64,000 bases of DNA from Hippasteria phrygiana (GCA_037893225.1 JAZGUH010000056.1:62001-126000); one strand, 5' to 3'; shown: positions 11,695 to 24,436, numbered from the stretch's first letter. Translations and numbers: made by a program. The notes: a model not told the origin generated them from the sequence alone.

Positions 11695-11970
11695 ACTGAC
11701 ATTTGAGCAATAGGGGACATTGAAAAAATGAGGACAATAGGGTCCCATTGCCAAAGGTCCCCGATTGCGATTCGTGTACAAAATATATGGGAGGTCTTCC
11801 GAAAATGTATACAAACAAAAGGACAATGTACCAGATTGCCTTTGTTTACACAGTTTTGTGTGTGTGTGATCATGTACAGGTTCTTTATATACGTCCGAGG
11901 ACAAAAAGAGAAAGAAAATACAAAGGAACCTTTCAGTCCTCGCAAGTCAGTCTTTTGTTGAAATCGGTCA
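11695..11970. repeat. dispersed repeat family R, copy 1
   Basis: Shares recurring phrases with 35690-36620 and 62630-62800: GGACAATAGGGTCCC, CGATTG..GTGTACAAAA, CTTCCGAAAA, TACAAACAAAAG, followed by GTTTACA. The end (ACGTCCGAGGACAAAAAG to TCCTCGCAAGTC, 11889-11950) recurs in inverted form at 36310-36400. Overlapping open frames on both strands here are by-products of the repeat. Confidence 0.6.
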
Positions 11971-14176
11971 TCGGAAGTAAAAATTCGTGCTTAGTCTATG
12001 AGGTTGTACATGTACATGCCGTACCCCCGTGCGATGCAAACAAGCCAGTCAGCATACATGTACATGTATTTCAGTGGGCCTACATTTACCTTGCAAAACG
12101 ACACCCACCATGGCAAGGTCGCAAGGAACCATGCTGTGCTGCACTGCATCATAAAGTACAAGATACTGCACAGTCCTATATGGGCCTCATTAGGTATGCA
12201 AATCCTCTGGCATGTGTATTACTTCAAGTAGGAAAATAGGAACCAAGGACAAAGGCATGCATGGTCTATGCTAACTGTATCATATGTGTATGGACACCTA
12301 TGTCTATGTACATGTAGTCAAAAAGAGCAAGTCAAAAAACGTAGAAAAAAATGAAAACAAATGGCAGCATGCAAGAACAAGGAACTTATAAACTCTGTGG
12401 ATAACATACACATGAACTGAAATGCAGGTAGTTCTCGACTCAAGCAATTTTGGACCGGTGCAATTGTTTCACAGTGGAATTCAATATAAAAAAACAACAA
12501 ACTCTGTCCACTATAAAACAAGAATTCCTGAAATCAAAGTAAAAAAAAATTGCATTTATATTAACCTATACATGTATGTCATTTCCACTCCTGCTTGCAT
12601 GTCAAAAGTTATAAATAAATGTAACTTTTCCTACCTGGAAAGGAGAGAGATATAGTGCCCGTGGTAGTTGATGAACAACAGCAAGCTGCAAGGAACAGAT
12701 TATGGGAATAACGGCATAGGCGCAGGCACTAATGCATGGCCGGCCTGCAATTCTGGACTCGGGGGGGTCAGTCCACTTTTCAGTAGGGGTTGCCACGGCA
12801 ATGGGACGAATGAGACCTGTTGATTTAATTTGAGAACGGGGATTTTCTGATCTAAATGAGGGGGCTTCATTTACGTATATACATTGAGGTATTTGGTGTA
12901 CAACTATACTAGTGAATTGACTCCTGTTTTACGATAAATACAAACAATAATATTCGTCGCAATTTCAAAAGTCACCGCTCATCACTCAAAGTCGAGAGTC
13001 CAAAAGAGAACTGCGCGTTCACGTGTTGCATGAAGGCCTGCACTGGCCGGGCGCCACGGCCATGTAACCAATAAGGTTACGCGGCGCGCGTGCACGCGGG
13101 TGTGACACCCCGTGGCCACTTGGATTTTTTTCCGCCACTTGGGTTTTTTTGGCGGGTGGGTCGAGTTTCGGGACAGGGGAAAAACGTCTTTAGGACGTCG
13201 TTTTCTGGTCACGGCCGCTGGAGGCCTAGTACACACGACTATATATAAATCTAGCTGTTTCCGCATTCAACAAAATGACATTAAATAAAAAAAAAAGTGA
13301 TCGAAAGCGCTAATGTGTTTTCCACTTAATTTTCCATGTTAAACATTTCATAACTTGCTAGAAGAAAATGCAATTTGAAAACAAAATTCATTGGGGGGGG
13401 GGGGGGGGGGGTTAAACTCAAAAATAGCACTGACAGTATATCTTTAAAGATGTGTGTCCGTGTTTTGGGGGGCATGGCACCTTGAAAAATAAAATCGTCC
13501 ACTGATGTGTAACAGATGTAAGAAGTTTCGTATTTAGAGTTACAAGCAGGACGTTCCTACTTCTTACAATGTTAAAGACCAACCTTGCCCAGAAATAAAA
13601 AAAAAAATCATCTCCTTGGTTAGTTAGGCCCCTAACCAAATTTATTTCCAATGTCTAAGGGTAAAAAATTACCAAAATGTTAGATATTTACGTCAAAACT
13701 TTCGGCCGTGTCTATTTCAATTTTTGGGCGATTAGACATGGTAGACGTTTGCCGTTTGAAGCGTGGCCTAAGCTAGCGGCATTTGGCAAAGAGCGTTATG
13801 TTTGGCCAATGGCAGTGGTTTTATGCAGAGCTAGCAGCAGTTCTTAATTATATTCTGCAGGTTGCTTACCACCGTTTCATTACGGGAATTTCCTGGCAGT
13901 TTGGACGCAATTAAGTACCATACCGTAAGAAAACGATGCAAGCTGTTATCTATATCGACTCATGAACACTGTTAATTTACGTTACTGTCCCTTAAAATAA
14001 TTCCGCTATTCCCGTAAAAAGACGGGTTATGAAACAAATTCACTAAGTTACTGGAAGCTTGGTGTAAAGTAATTACAAATTTACAGAAATGGGAACCAGA
14101 CTCAATAAACGTAATTTATCATACATTACTATAGGTATAAAGTATACAAATACTACGATAATCTACTAAACCATAT
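11971..14176. other. gene-free stretch
   Basis: No gene recognised. Contains TGTACATG-rich sequence at 12000-12070 and a G19 tract at 13393-13411. Confidence 0.45.
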
Positions 14177-14235
14177 GATGCACGATATGGGGCAGAGGAA
14201 ACCCCCTCCCCCTCTCCACTCCCCCTCCCCTCCCT
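14177..14235. repeat. fragment of 'cacgatatggggca' repeat
   Basis: CACGATATGGGGCAGAGG followed by a C-rich tract matches the start of the larger repeats at 50934 and 51268. Only the first ~60 bp are present. Confidence 0.5.
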
Positions 14236-14491
14236 CTTCGCGAGTGCTCCAATCCTATAGCATAAATATATATATATATAAATTCAACGACGATACTTTA
14301 AGAGGAAACATTAGTAGGCCTACATTTGTGTTTTTGTTGTATTACGACACTGATTATGACAATTTTCTTCAATAAATGTGATATCGCTGCTGTTCGTACT
14401 CCTTCAATGGGGTGAATTTTCTAATTTTTAGTTTGGGCACACAAAATGGCTTCTGTATCTAGACATACAGCCCTTTTGCAAGAGCCCCAGT

Positions 14492-15386
14492 TTATTGTGC
14501 TATCAAGCGCTGAGAATACATCTTCTCATAGTATGGCACGGAAGCATCGACATATCGAATGATATCAGGAGACATAATCGAGCGATCTAGGAGAGCGCGG
14601 GGCTTGAGGAAGCACGTGCTGTCCAACGCGTTCTTGTAAGTATTTTCCAGCTGGTTTACCTGCAAAAACTGCCTAGAGATGACCAACTGCTTGGTGATGG
14701 TATCTCCTGCCTCCCACTGCAGAATCTTCTCCTCGAAGGGCAGCCTGATGGCCTTGAAGAGCGCTGACAGGATACCTTTTGGATCTTGAAGAAGGTCATC
14801 GGCGTCGATGATGATTGGCTCTTGATCTCGGGCCTCCTTCACGTGGACAAGAAACTCACTGATCTCCTAGAAGCCACGACCTTTCGGCATGTATGGTGTT
14901 GGTAGCAAATTAAAGTTAAACTCATCCAGAGCACCTGGTACTTCCAGTGCACGGTGGAACACCCTCTTCCAGGATGGAAAGACCTTCATAGGATGACGGA
15001 TCAAAAACAGGTGCCTGTAGCCCTTCGGAAGGTACTCTAGCCGATTTGTAACACTGTAGGCCATGTCTTTGCAGAAGACAAACCTCTTGCCGGGGTGGGC
15101 TCCCTCCAGCTGCTCCTTCACCCACTTAAAGCTACATTGAGAATCGTCTATCCCTGCCGTTATCCCAGTCGAATCCAGAGTTTGTTTCCTTGTCGCTTTC
15201 GCCCTCTCCGTAATTTCAGCATTTTGGTACTCTGCCTCCACCTTTATCGGGGCCGAGGTAGAAGGCACAGGTATACATTTCGAAGAAAACCTTTGTCCTC
15301 TCCACAAAGCTCAGACATTTGGTCAGCACGGATGATGTCGAGCGAGGGACTGTCCATATCATAAGCCGGACGTGTTGGTCAGACAT
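14492..15386 (-). pseudogene. sulfotransferase-like gene, copy 2 (frameshift + stop)
   Basis: Collinear with copy 1 over its whole length: ATG 15386, nucleotide-binding-like WTVPRSTSSVL, then CLSFVERTKVFFEMY, LIRHPMKVFPSW, IIIDADDLLQDPKGI, and a C-terminus ending near 14492. A 1-nt insertion near 15241-15246, after LGPD, shifts the frame. An in-frame TAG at 14867-14869 replaces the Gln found in copy 1 (CAG to TAG). The lesions differ from those of copy 1, so the two copies died independently after duplication. Unlike copies 1 and 3, no splice acceptor abuts the ATG. Function as for copy 1; the pseudogene call is strong if the assembly is right. Confidence 0.82.
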
Positions 15387-17690
15387 TGGATTTTATATGG
15401 GATGAGCATGACATGTGCCATCGGAAGTCGCATTCCTCCGTTTTAAGCTAGCTACAGGCAAAAATCCATTGGGGGTCGAAATTTTAGATTTTCGTTTTAT
15501 TGCCTAAAATGATAGTTTGTGTAAAATAAAATCATACTGTGATTAATTTTTTAAATTCTAGTACAATACAATGTTTTTAAAAAGGAGGGTAACTCACTCA
15601 TTATCACGGGAATTTGTTTAGTTTTCTCATAAGATTCGTTATTTTTCGATTCGTGTACATCGCAATCATAACAAACTTGGTATCAAATTAAAGCTTGTGA
15701 TCTAAACTCTTTATTGATTGGCCGATCTGACCGATATTTCCACAAATAAACCAATGAGAGACACTTTTAGGAGATACCAAGGATACCCCCTAATCGTGGG
15801 CCGTTTATAGCGGTGCGGAAATAAAGGACAAACTTTATCGCTTGATTTATAACTTTTTTTAATACTGCTCCGATTTTAGTCATTCTTTCATCATTTTAAA
15901 GCTTATGATGTGTTCTTTCCAATGTATATATATTCGGAAATTAATTTTTGCGATGAGAGACTGTTCTCTATTGAGAGCGCCACATGTGTGTTGAAGTTGG
16001 ATACTGGGTTCTGGTTGCCGGTTCTTTCATTATTGTTCTGACTTCGAATACGGGGAAATGGGCTATGGACGAATCCATACCGTCCGGCGCTCCCATTTCA
16101 AAATTTTAAATTGATTAAATCTTTTATCTTTGGCAATTTTTTGAGAAATGTCCCATTGCAAAGCTCCTAACATCAACCAACCGGTGGGCGGCCTCCGGTC
16201 GCATTCGTCAATAATTCTGCTCAGGTGCATGAAGTCTACAGACTGAATTACTTTTCCCACGCAAAACTTATTACAGTAACCATGGCCTGGACAACAGAGG
16301 GCGTTGTTTGGCGCCACTCAGCGTGGCCACTCTTGGGATTTTTCCAACTTCAAACAATCAAGGGATTTTTCCGAATAAAATGGGAATGTGCATGCACAAA
16401 CTGATTATGACAGGGCTTTTGCAAACGCATTTAGGCACACACAAGTTTGCATTACTCTTCTATGCTGCATTTATACCCGATTCTTACTATCTTGGGAAAT
16501 CTTGGGAATTTTGTCGGCAGTCATCTTGAAATACCTATTGTATCTGTGAATCAGGCCAAAACCATCGCTTAATTTCATTCTACTACAAGGAATATATGCA
16601 CAAAAGTTACAACTGTTGTTACATCATTAGACTTGACTCCAGGCGGGATTCTGTGGTTGTTCGTGCTTTACGACAGGGCACCCTCTCGTGCCTTCCTACA
16701 TCAATAACATGTCAAACACTTCAGTTGAAAATCCCGATTGCTTTTACGGATTCGCCAACACGTTTGTGCACAACGAATGGGGCTCATCTACCAAAAGTGG
16801 TAGGGCCAATCAAATAGCAGTATCCGATAAATGTTCATACAGCATGAAAATTATAAGAAATATCAACTTTGACCTCTTATAAATTATCTAGTTTACACGA
16901 GGAGTCCTTCGCCCAGAGGACGACGTCAGACCCAAACAAAGACCATGAAGTATTTTTTCTCCACCTATACAAATGTCGCCAACCCCTATTTTGTCACACC
17001 ATGACACTTGTCCAGTGTGGGGGCTGGGTAATCGGCGGGAGATCGAGTAAGCAATTCAAACCGTCACCGTTTCAATGCTAAGTAGGAAGGCTATGGATCG
17101 GGTTTGAAGTGGTTCTAAAAGCTGAGTTGAAAAAGATCATCCACAGCCCAGTCGGTTGGATTGTGGTCTTTGTCCAAGAATTTCGGTGTTCATGTCCCGG
17201 GATTATATCAACACCATACCAAATTTTTTTGCGGAAACCCTGGTGTCAGTTGAGTTCTTCTTGGTGTAATTAATTGTAGGGATAAAAGATAACACCACTG
17301 TTAATTTTTATTTCAATTTGAACACCGAAAATTGTGTCATTTAATTGGCTGAGATGTTTGTTTGCCTCAAGGTTATTGGCGTTAGTGAACACCAAAATTT
17401 GGATCAACAATATAAGAAAAATGTCGGTGTTCCATTTACATTGTGCAGACACAGAAACCCTTTTTAATACCGTCATCCATCCGGTTGTGTATCTAGTTGC
17501 TGATGTGTTATTGTAAAACCAAACTCAAAACACAAAAGATTGAAATATATTTGGTATTAATAATATACAATTGTATCAATATGGGTCAGACCTAGAAGGG
17601 TCCAAATTATAACCCGGGAAATAAAGAGGCTGCAGGGAAGCAAGGTCACAAAAAAAGCAAAAAATGGAAAAACAAACACAACTCTGTTAA
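15387..17690. other. gene-free stretch
   Basis: No supportable gene. A minus-strand frame at 16063-16317 has plausible composition but no family that I recognise. Confidence 0.4.
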
Positions 17691-17968
17691 GGAGAAACGA
17701 CGAAAAAGTGGACATTCTTTAATGGGAATAGGCGAGGACGCGAAGCGTCCGAGCCCATTCGAATCAAAGAATCAATGTCCACCTTTGGAGTCGTTTCTCC
17801 GACTTAAACTACGTCCCTTTCACCTATTGTCAAGAGGTCAAGGGAACAAAACGTGTCCATTGTTTATGCCTTGAGGTATGAGATGAATTAAGTCAATTAA
17901 CTTAACTGTACATTCTTGAAAAAGAATTGACACTTTTCTGAATAGAGTGACGTCACAAGAGTAGTTTA
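17691..17968. repeat. hairpin repeat H, copy 1
   Basis: 17691-17800 folds on itself (GGAGAAACGACGAAAA... against ...GGAGTCGTTTCTCC) with a tip around GGACGCGAAGCGTCC. A non-hairpin tail to the CRE-like TGACGTCA near 17950 is also conserved. The whole unit recurs at 26107-26383. Confidence 0.8.
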
Positions 17969-19170
17969 ACCATGGTGATTGAGTACAGCTTGCCTTATCC
18001 TTTTTCGCTTTCTTTTTAATTGATGGGGATCATCTGATAACTTTTGGGTAATGTTTCCTCTAAGAAGTGGTGCTGAAGCCCATATCTGCAGAGTGCCCAC
18101 TCTGAAAACAAGATTCATTCACTCCATAGTTAAATATGACCGATTCTCCATGCCGATTCATCGGAGTCGGATTTAGGAGCTCATAATCCCAGACTGGTTG
18201 CTGGACCCCCATGTATATTTACAACTGCTCTCGAAATGCTCTCTAGAAAATAATATTTTCGGAGCACGCAAAATGTGATTCGGTGGGGGCGGGTATGTTG
18301 GGGCTTATTTGCGAACCTGCACTCTCTATTTTCTTTTTGAGGAGTGATTCTCTATGAACCTTGATCGCCATCACCCCTAACTAAGCAATACGCAATAAAG
18401 AGCATGATAAATGTTGAAAGCATGTGACTGGTCACCCAAGATGAAGGCAAAGACAAAAAGTCACCATCACCGGAGCTCTCGGCAAATTTGAAAACGTGCT
18501 CCTGAGGACGCCGAAGAAATTCCGATCGCACGGCCACAATGAAGTCATATTCAGAGGAGACACGAGCTTGAAAGTGTTTCCAAGGGCTATTATGTTGTGA
18601 CATATGGCACAGAAAGGTGATAAGAAAAAGAGAAAATGAAGAATGTGGGACATTTAATAAAGGAAAGCTAAGATTCGGTTGGAATTCACGCCCCGTGTGG
18701 ATAATGAATTTAAACCATCTTAGGTAAACACAGATTATAATAAATACGATCTTTTTTAAATAAGCAAAATACTTTTTTACAAGTTTGTATTCTATAGAAT
18801 AATACAAGCAATTTATAGTTTGTTCACAAACCTTATAAATGAGTTCTTCCATTAGGAAAACAAATATTTGTAGTGCAGCTGGTTGCCCGTAGATGGGTTC
18901 AATAATTATAAGTATGAGTTCCCAGTATGTCAATTTGCCTTTCACTTTGGACCTTGTCAAACATGACAAATTGCCTTTCATATTTCAAGATATTGCCGTT
19001 ACGTCCATTGAAAAGGTTGCTTGTCCTACCGAAAAAAGTCGGTTTCTCATTACTGCCCAATTCTATGTCACTGCGTCAATTTGTTTCCTATCTTTCCTTA
19101 CCAAATTTGTCTCTCGGATCAAATTTGTAACCCAACCGAACGGTGCTACTTCTGAGTTTAATGTAGGCCC
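17969..19170. other. gene-free stretch with an unassigned ORF
   Basis: A 209-codon open frame lies on the minus strand (18352-18981). It is AT-rich in its first half, with hydrophobic runs, and I recognise no domain. It may be chance; the last ~80 codons have the more gene-like composition. Confidence 0.3.
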
Positions 19171-19564
19171 TTAAAGGTAATATACAAGATTTGAAAACAT
19201 AAAAAAACAAAACTACCGAATTATATTGAAATACCTTATTTGACTGTAAGTAAATAGTAGTCTCAAGCATCCTGTGAAATCATGGCACCTGGTGTACTGT
19301 CGTTTTCAAGAAAATTTGAATTTTTGTATCAATTTCCAGCGATGGTCGGCCGACCATCGTCTAGTTCCCTGACCTGATTATTCCCTGACGTCTATAAATT
19401 GCTCCGTTTTGTCTGAGGTAGGGCTAGGGAACTAGACTATGTTTTCCCATCATCCCTACACACAAAACAGGCCAGCACTACAGTATCTACCATAAAACAC
19501 TGACCCCCAAATTCATACATTTCTGAAAATTACAGCAAAAGCAAATGTTGTATACTACATTTAA
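19171..19564. mobile_element. TTAA-type MITE family A, copy 3, with different core
   Basis: Bounded by TTAA at both ends (19171-19174, 19561-19564), with family ends TTAAAGGTAATATACAA and TTAAATGTAGTATACAA. The core is not the GC-rich hairpin of copies 1 and 2. It is the small palindromic module M (19359-19439), preceded by GATGGTCGGCCGACCATC. Confidence 0.82.
19359..19439. repeat. small palindromic module M, copy 1
   Basis: About 80 bp, ends GTCTAGTTCCCTGACC and GGGAACTAGAC inverted, middle TATAAATTGCTCCGTTTTGT. Related modules are at 44206-44285 and 51156-51238, always inside or next to family A ends. Confidence 0.75.
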
Positions 19565-20370
19565 ACATGTCTTAATACAGCTGGAATGAATAAACCTTTA
19601 CCCACATAACGTCCATGTTTATCAGGATAAATTATGTGATATATTGAAGAACTGCATTCGCTGTCGGGAATGCATGCCCCCCCCCCCCCCCCCCCCAGTC
19701 AAATAGTGACTTATTTATTAGGATCCAGGCACATTTGCAAATAATACAAAATAGAACTTACGAGTGCAAAACGTGAATCTAATTATTCAGTGCGGCATCG
19801 TTCTGTGCACGTTCCCTTGATCTTTGTATCCTGTTATACTAATATCCATAATGTACAAAATATATACAAAATATTGCCTATTTCGTTTTTCTGTAAGCAC
19901 TGTAAAGCTATACATAACATTTCTCTCTTCATATTTTTAAGGGATTATTGATGACAAGGTGGAACAATGGGACAAGCTGGAACTTCAGTGCTCCGATGGC
20001 TTGGTCAATTTGCACTGCCCTACTTAGCGTTCAGGGAATCACTCGATAGTTCAGGGTTACCATGCCAACCGTCTCGGTGCTGATAACGCGCTAGTTTACA
20101 GAGCAATCGGAATTTCAAATCAGGCTTTTGGCTTTAGTTGTTTAAAGGGACCGCGGAACAGGTTTTGTATGACATGAAAACGTGTATAAAGGACAACGTT
20201 AATTACATGCAATTAGAAATGTCCAGATCCTTTAAAGTAATTCTAAGGTGTCACTGCAAATTATGTATTTTTATGTTACTGTTAATTGTAATAGGGATTG
20301 TAATTGTATTTGAAGAGCGTAGAACGAATTCTTTCTTGGTCTCATTTTTTCCCGTGGTAGTCAAACAAGA
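19565..20370. other. gene-free stretch with C20 tract
   Basis: C20 at 19677-19696. No gene or repeat otherwise supported. Confidence 0.45.
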
Positions 20371-20486
20371 ATAGAGTACCGAAGTGATGACGTCAATCAA
20401 TGCAATGTTTGGAACCAGAATACATTCTAAACTGCATGTGTGTAGAACCATTGCCCGGCAACTGACGTCAGACTTCGGTACTCTAT
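20371..20486. mobile_element. MITE family D, copy 1 (116 bp)
   Basis: 15-bp perfect inverted ends ATAGAGTACCGAAGT, with TGACGTCA octamers just inside each end (20388 and 20463). A second, interrupted copy lies at 53996-54662. Confidence 0.82.
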
Positions 20487-20902
20487 AGCACCACATACAA
20501 CTATGATACATTAGGACGACCCGTGATATAACGTACAGAACCCATGCATTACAGGTACACCGTCGTAATAGACGTCGTAATAGACGTGTAATACGCGCGC
20601 GTTCCATCTACCAATAGGGAGCGTTCATTCGCATCGTTTTCGTTTTCGTTATCGTTATCGTGGCCAGTGCATATGGTCTACGCTAAGACTGGCGCGTGAT
20701 CCAGAACAATGGCGAATGAACAGAGTCAAAACAAATTATTTCAAGAAAACTACTTGCTTTACACGTTGAAGCTCCTATTCGAGGTGCCCGGAAGTTCGGT
20801 TTCGCGTAAACTCTCGTACGTTCTCGAGGTCAACTAACACGCTCTATTGTCCAGGCTGGTACAGGCAAACCCACTCAAAATGCACGTTGTTGATGTGGGG
20901 TT

Positions 20903-21153
20903 TCCACACTGATCTCTATATAAACTGGATAGCTCATTGGCCATTGTATGCTGTTCAAGCAACTGAAGCCAGTAACCGCCATATTACCACTCCCATTGTA
21001 CCACTGATCTCAGTGTAAGGAGAACGAGATTGAAAGTAGACCCTGGAGACAAGGTTGTCAAACCTGTTGTTTTGGGAGTGGTAATATGGTGAATGGCAGC
21101 TTCAAGTTGTACAGCCGATGTGCTAGCCAGTTTACATAGAGATCAGTGGGTTT
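20903..21153. repeat. foldback element
   Basis: Arms of 80-95 bp (20903-20998 and 21074-21153) are inverted copies, each including CCATATTACCACTCCCA or its complement and GATCTCTAT..AAACTGG. The spacer holds a third short copy of CCACTGATCTC. Confidence 0.82.
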
Positions 21154-22074
21154 CCATAGTTTAAAAATATGTCAGCGACAGTGTTTTAAAAAATTATGTG
21201 AAAATCGGAGCTGGTTAGGGATACCTGCAACGAAATGGCGGGCGAGCGTGTTAAAACCCATTGATATAAAAGCAGTTTTCTCAAGATTTGGATGCAAATT
21301 CCGTAGATCAACTTGAGTGTATAAATATGTTTTTAGGTTCTATATCTAATTATCTACGGCCGTAGAACCCCCTTCGCCTACGCATAAACATCATGGCTGA
21401 TACGCAGGCATGTGTGTTTGTAGCTTCGCATTTTATCAATTTTTCAGGAGATCGTTGCGTTCTTTATAACAAGACCTGATCTTTACCAGTCAATAATAAC
21501 CTCGGAGAGTCGTGGCCGTTGTTAACAGCGGTCACGCCCCTCCTCGGTAATACCGGTTCACCACACTTATAGCCCCATTTTGCAGTATGGAAATAATTGG
21601 GCTTTAAAACAGTGAAGAAAATTGGGAGCCTTTGAGACGCTGGTGGCAGCCTTTTCCAATGTACTCACCAGTTGTGCGCATGCTTAGAACTACGCACGCA
21701 TGCTCAGAACTATACATGTAGCGAAAGTCTCCAACGTCTCCCATTACAGGACCAAGAGTATAATCTCTTTGACGGTTTATAACTCTGACGCTTTACGGAC
21801 TTAAAAACAAACCAATGAACTATACATCGAGTATTTAAAAGGTGCCTGCACGTGCGTGCATTGTAACTTTTACTCTGTGGATCGAAGTAGCTGCTCGACA
21901 GGACAAAATTGTCAAGATGTACATTGAAATTAGCTGAGTGCTCTGTTTACATGCTGAAGTGCGAAATTATGCAATAGCGCCCATTATCTGAACAAATGAG
22001 GGCGCTGTAGCTACCTCCTTAATAAATGAATCTGGACCCACAATACGTCCGTGTTAAGGCCGCTGTCCGCCAAC
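21154..22074. other. gene-free stretch
   Basis: No recognisable coding sequence or structured repeat. Confidence 0.45.
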
Positions 22075-22077
22075 TTA

Positions 22078-22854
22078 AGGCCTATTTACACACGCGCGCG
22101 GTAACGGAATTCCGCGCGGTTAAAAATATAGAACACATGGTTTTCTATGGGGTTGTTTACATTAAGAGCGGACAAACCGCGCGGTATAGCGATAAACCGC
22201 TGCGTTTAGAAACCAGAGCGATTTTCCAAATATACCGCGCTGAGACTGCGCGTTCTGACCAATCAGCGTTCTCGTTGGATATGACGTCACGATCAGCTGG
22301 CACGTCTCTAAAACAAAGATGGCGTCGTACGGGAGTAGCAGCACTGAGATTTTGATCCTGGAAGTAGAGAAGTATCCTCAATTGTATGACACATCACTAG
22401 AAGCCTACAAAGATGCAGTCAAAAAGCAAGACATTTGGGAGTGTATAGGAGCGAGAGTGGACATGCATGATTTTGGGTTGAACTAGTGCCAAGATTTCTG
22501 CAAACTGACCACGCGACATTCTGAAGTACCCAAAATAAACGATCTTCATGACTATCTAACTCTCGTACTAATCTGTGGTATTCCCCAAGCTCTGTCCTTT
22601 TCTGAAGAGTTTCATGAACCCAAATTCTTCGTTTTTTCTTTCGCTTGAGACGCAATCTTCTCGCCAAGATCAGAAGTAACAGAGCTTCCTCGTGCCTTCG
22701 ATTCTTTTTGCGGGGCGCCATTGTTTTTGTGGAATGTCGATGCATTAACATAAATACCGAACGGGTTTCCGCTCGTGTGTAAATGTAAAATATCGCGCGG
22801 TATACCGCTTTCCGTTACCGCTTTCCGTTACCGCGCGCGTGTGTAAATAGGCCT
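22078..22854. mobile_element. PIF/Harbinger element (777 bp)
   Basis: Flanked by TTA on both sides (22075-22077, 22855-22857), the 3-bp target duplication expected for Harbinger. The ends pair over about 32 bp, beginning AGGCCTATTTACACACGCGC. The centre contains a Harbinger transposase N-terminal remnant on the minus strand. The nuclease domain is absent, so it is non-autonomous. Confidence 0.9.
22470..22721 (-). pseudogene. Harbinger transposase N-terminal remnant
   Basis: Reading from MAPRKKNRRHEEALLLL, it has a basic stretch, then RRIWVHETLQKRTELGEYH and LVRELDSHEDR. After one frame change it continues as YFRMSRGQFAEIL and LVQPKI. This order (W-V-H-P/E..., G-E-Y-H-x-L-V-x-E-L, F-R-M-S/T-R-x-Q-F) is typical of HARBI1-like transposases. 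The catalytic DDE part is missing. Confidence 0.83.
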
Positions 22855-23037
22855 TTAGCGTGCCGAAAACAATACGCTTGACAACCTTGCAGCCTCATTT
22901 ATCCCAATTCCCAATAGTACACGTTGATCACCGTGTATTATGCATGTGCGCGATAATGTGTAGACCTATGTACAGGCGCATTGCAAGTCCAGCAGTCAAT
23001 TTCACAAAACTAATCTCATCTCAAATGTTAAAGGGAC

Positions 23038-23611
23038 ACGTTGCTTTGGATTTTGCGATTTGGGCTATAAAACTAAAATGGATATGGTTGTGAAGCTTTT
23101 TTTTAAAGTAGAATATAAAGATTCACATAACTATCCCTTCAAATTGCGTGGTTTTTGTTTAATTTCGTGACAAATAACGGTCCGCCATTTTGTAGAACCA
23201 AATTTTTGACTCCACAAAATGGCGGACTGTGTTCACCAGTCGTATTTCCAGTCGCATCTGGTTGAAGTACGTTCTGTTGATCCATTTTGATGTACACGGC
23301 GCGCAGCACTGGCGATATGTGTCGCGAGGTAGAGAATTGTACATGGCGATCATCTGATAGGTTCACAAGGCCACTGGCTGCGGCGCCAGCCTAAAGACTC
23401 TATTTAGACGGTGGTATTTAGTACTGGAAATAAGTCTATGTTTCGCGAGTCAGATGTCAGGGGTAAGCGGCCAATTTTTTGTTTTGTAAACACTACTCAC
23501 TAATTACAACACATTATACGTGTTCTTTTGCATGAACAACTCTTATAAAAGGTAAGGAACATTTCTAAACAGCAAAATTTCATGACATTTGAAGGCAATG
23601 TGTCCCTTTAA
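23038..23611. mobile_element. TTAA-type MITE family E, copy 1
   Basis: Ends TTAAAGGGACACGTTGC and TTAAAGGGACACATTGCC inverted. The interior contains a hairpin of AAAATGGCGG and its complement (23182-23226). The right TTAA is shared with the next element. Confidence 0.87.
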
Positions 23612-24340
23612 AGGGACACATTGCTTTGGATTTGGCGATTTGGGCTATAACAATTATATGGATATGGGTGGGAAGCTTTTTTAAAAGTAGAATATAAAGA
23701 TTCAACTAACTATCCCTTTAAATTGCGTGTTTTTTTCTATTTCGTGACAAATACCGGTCCGCCATTTTGTAGAACCAAATTGTTTACTCCAAAATGGCGG
23801 ACCGTGTTCATCAGTCGTATTTCCAGTCGCAGCTGGTTGAAGTACGTCTGTGCAATTATTATTACAATAACCGTCTGTTTGTGATATTCAATTACTTTTT
23901 TGTATAGTTAATAAATAAAATACATGTTGGAATACACTTGTTATTCCATTATGGTCAAGCCACAAGCCTTGTAAGGAGCTTGTGTAGCCTGGCCGGGTGA
24001 AGCGAAGCCTGCCCCGCGTCTTGGGTGATATATGGTAGGGATATCGGGTCTGTCTCGTCGCGGGACACGGTTTACAAGGCCACTGGCTGCGGCGCCAGCC
24101 TAAAGACTCTTACAGCGTATTTTGCGCATTATTTAGACGGTGGTATTTACTACTGGAAATAAGTCTATGTTTCGCGGGTCAGATGTCAGGGGTCAGAGGC
24201 CAATTTTTTGGTTTTGTAATCACTACTCACTAATTACAACACATTATACGTGTTTTTTGCATGAACAACTCTTATAAAAGATAAGGAACATTTCCAAACA
24301 GCAAAATTTCATGACATTTGAAGGCAATGTGTCCCTTTAA
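23608..24340. mobile_element. TTAA-type MITE family E, copy 2, abutting copy 1
   Basis: Same ends and interior as copy 1, with an extra ~210-bp segment (about 23855-24070). TTAA 23608-23611 serves as the right end of copy 1 and the left end of this copy. The other end is TTAA 24337-24340. Confidence 0.87.
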
Positions 24341-24436
24341 GGATTTGCACAGTGATTTTTGGTACGTCACTCGTTGCTTAGCCTAGCAAATATACTACTG
24401 GTACTCTTCATGAGACAAAATCGAACACTATTCTTC

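Noticed and set aside
18352..18981. 209-codon open frame on the minus strand
   Set aside because: AT-rich hydrophobic runs, no recognised domain, no splice or start support; kept only as a note.
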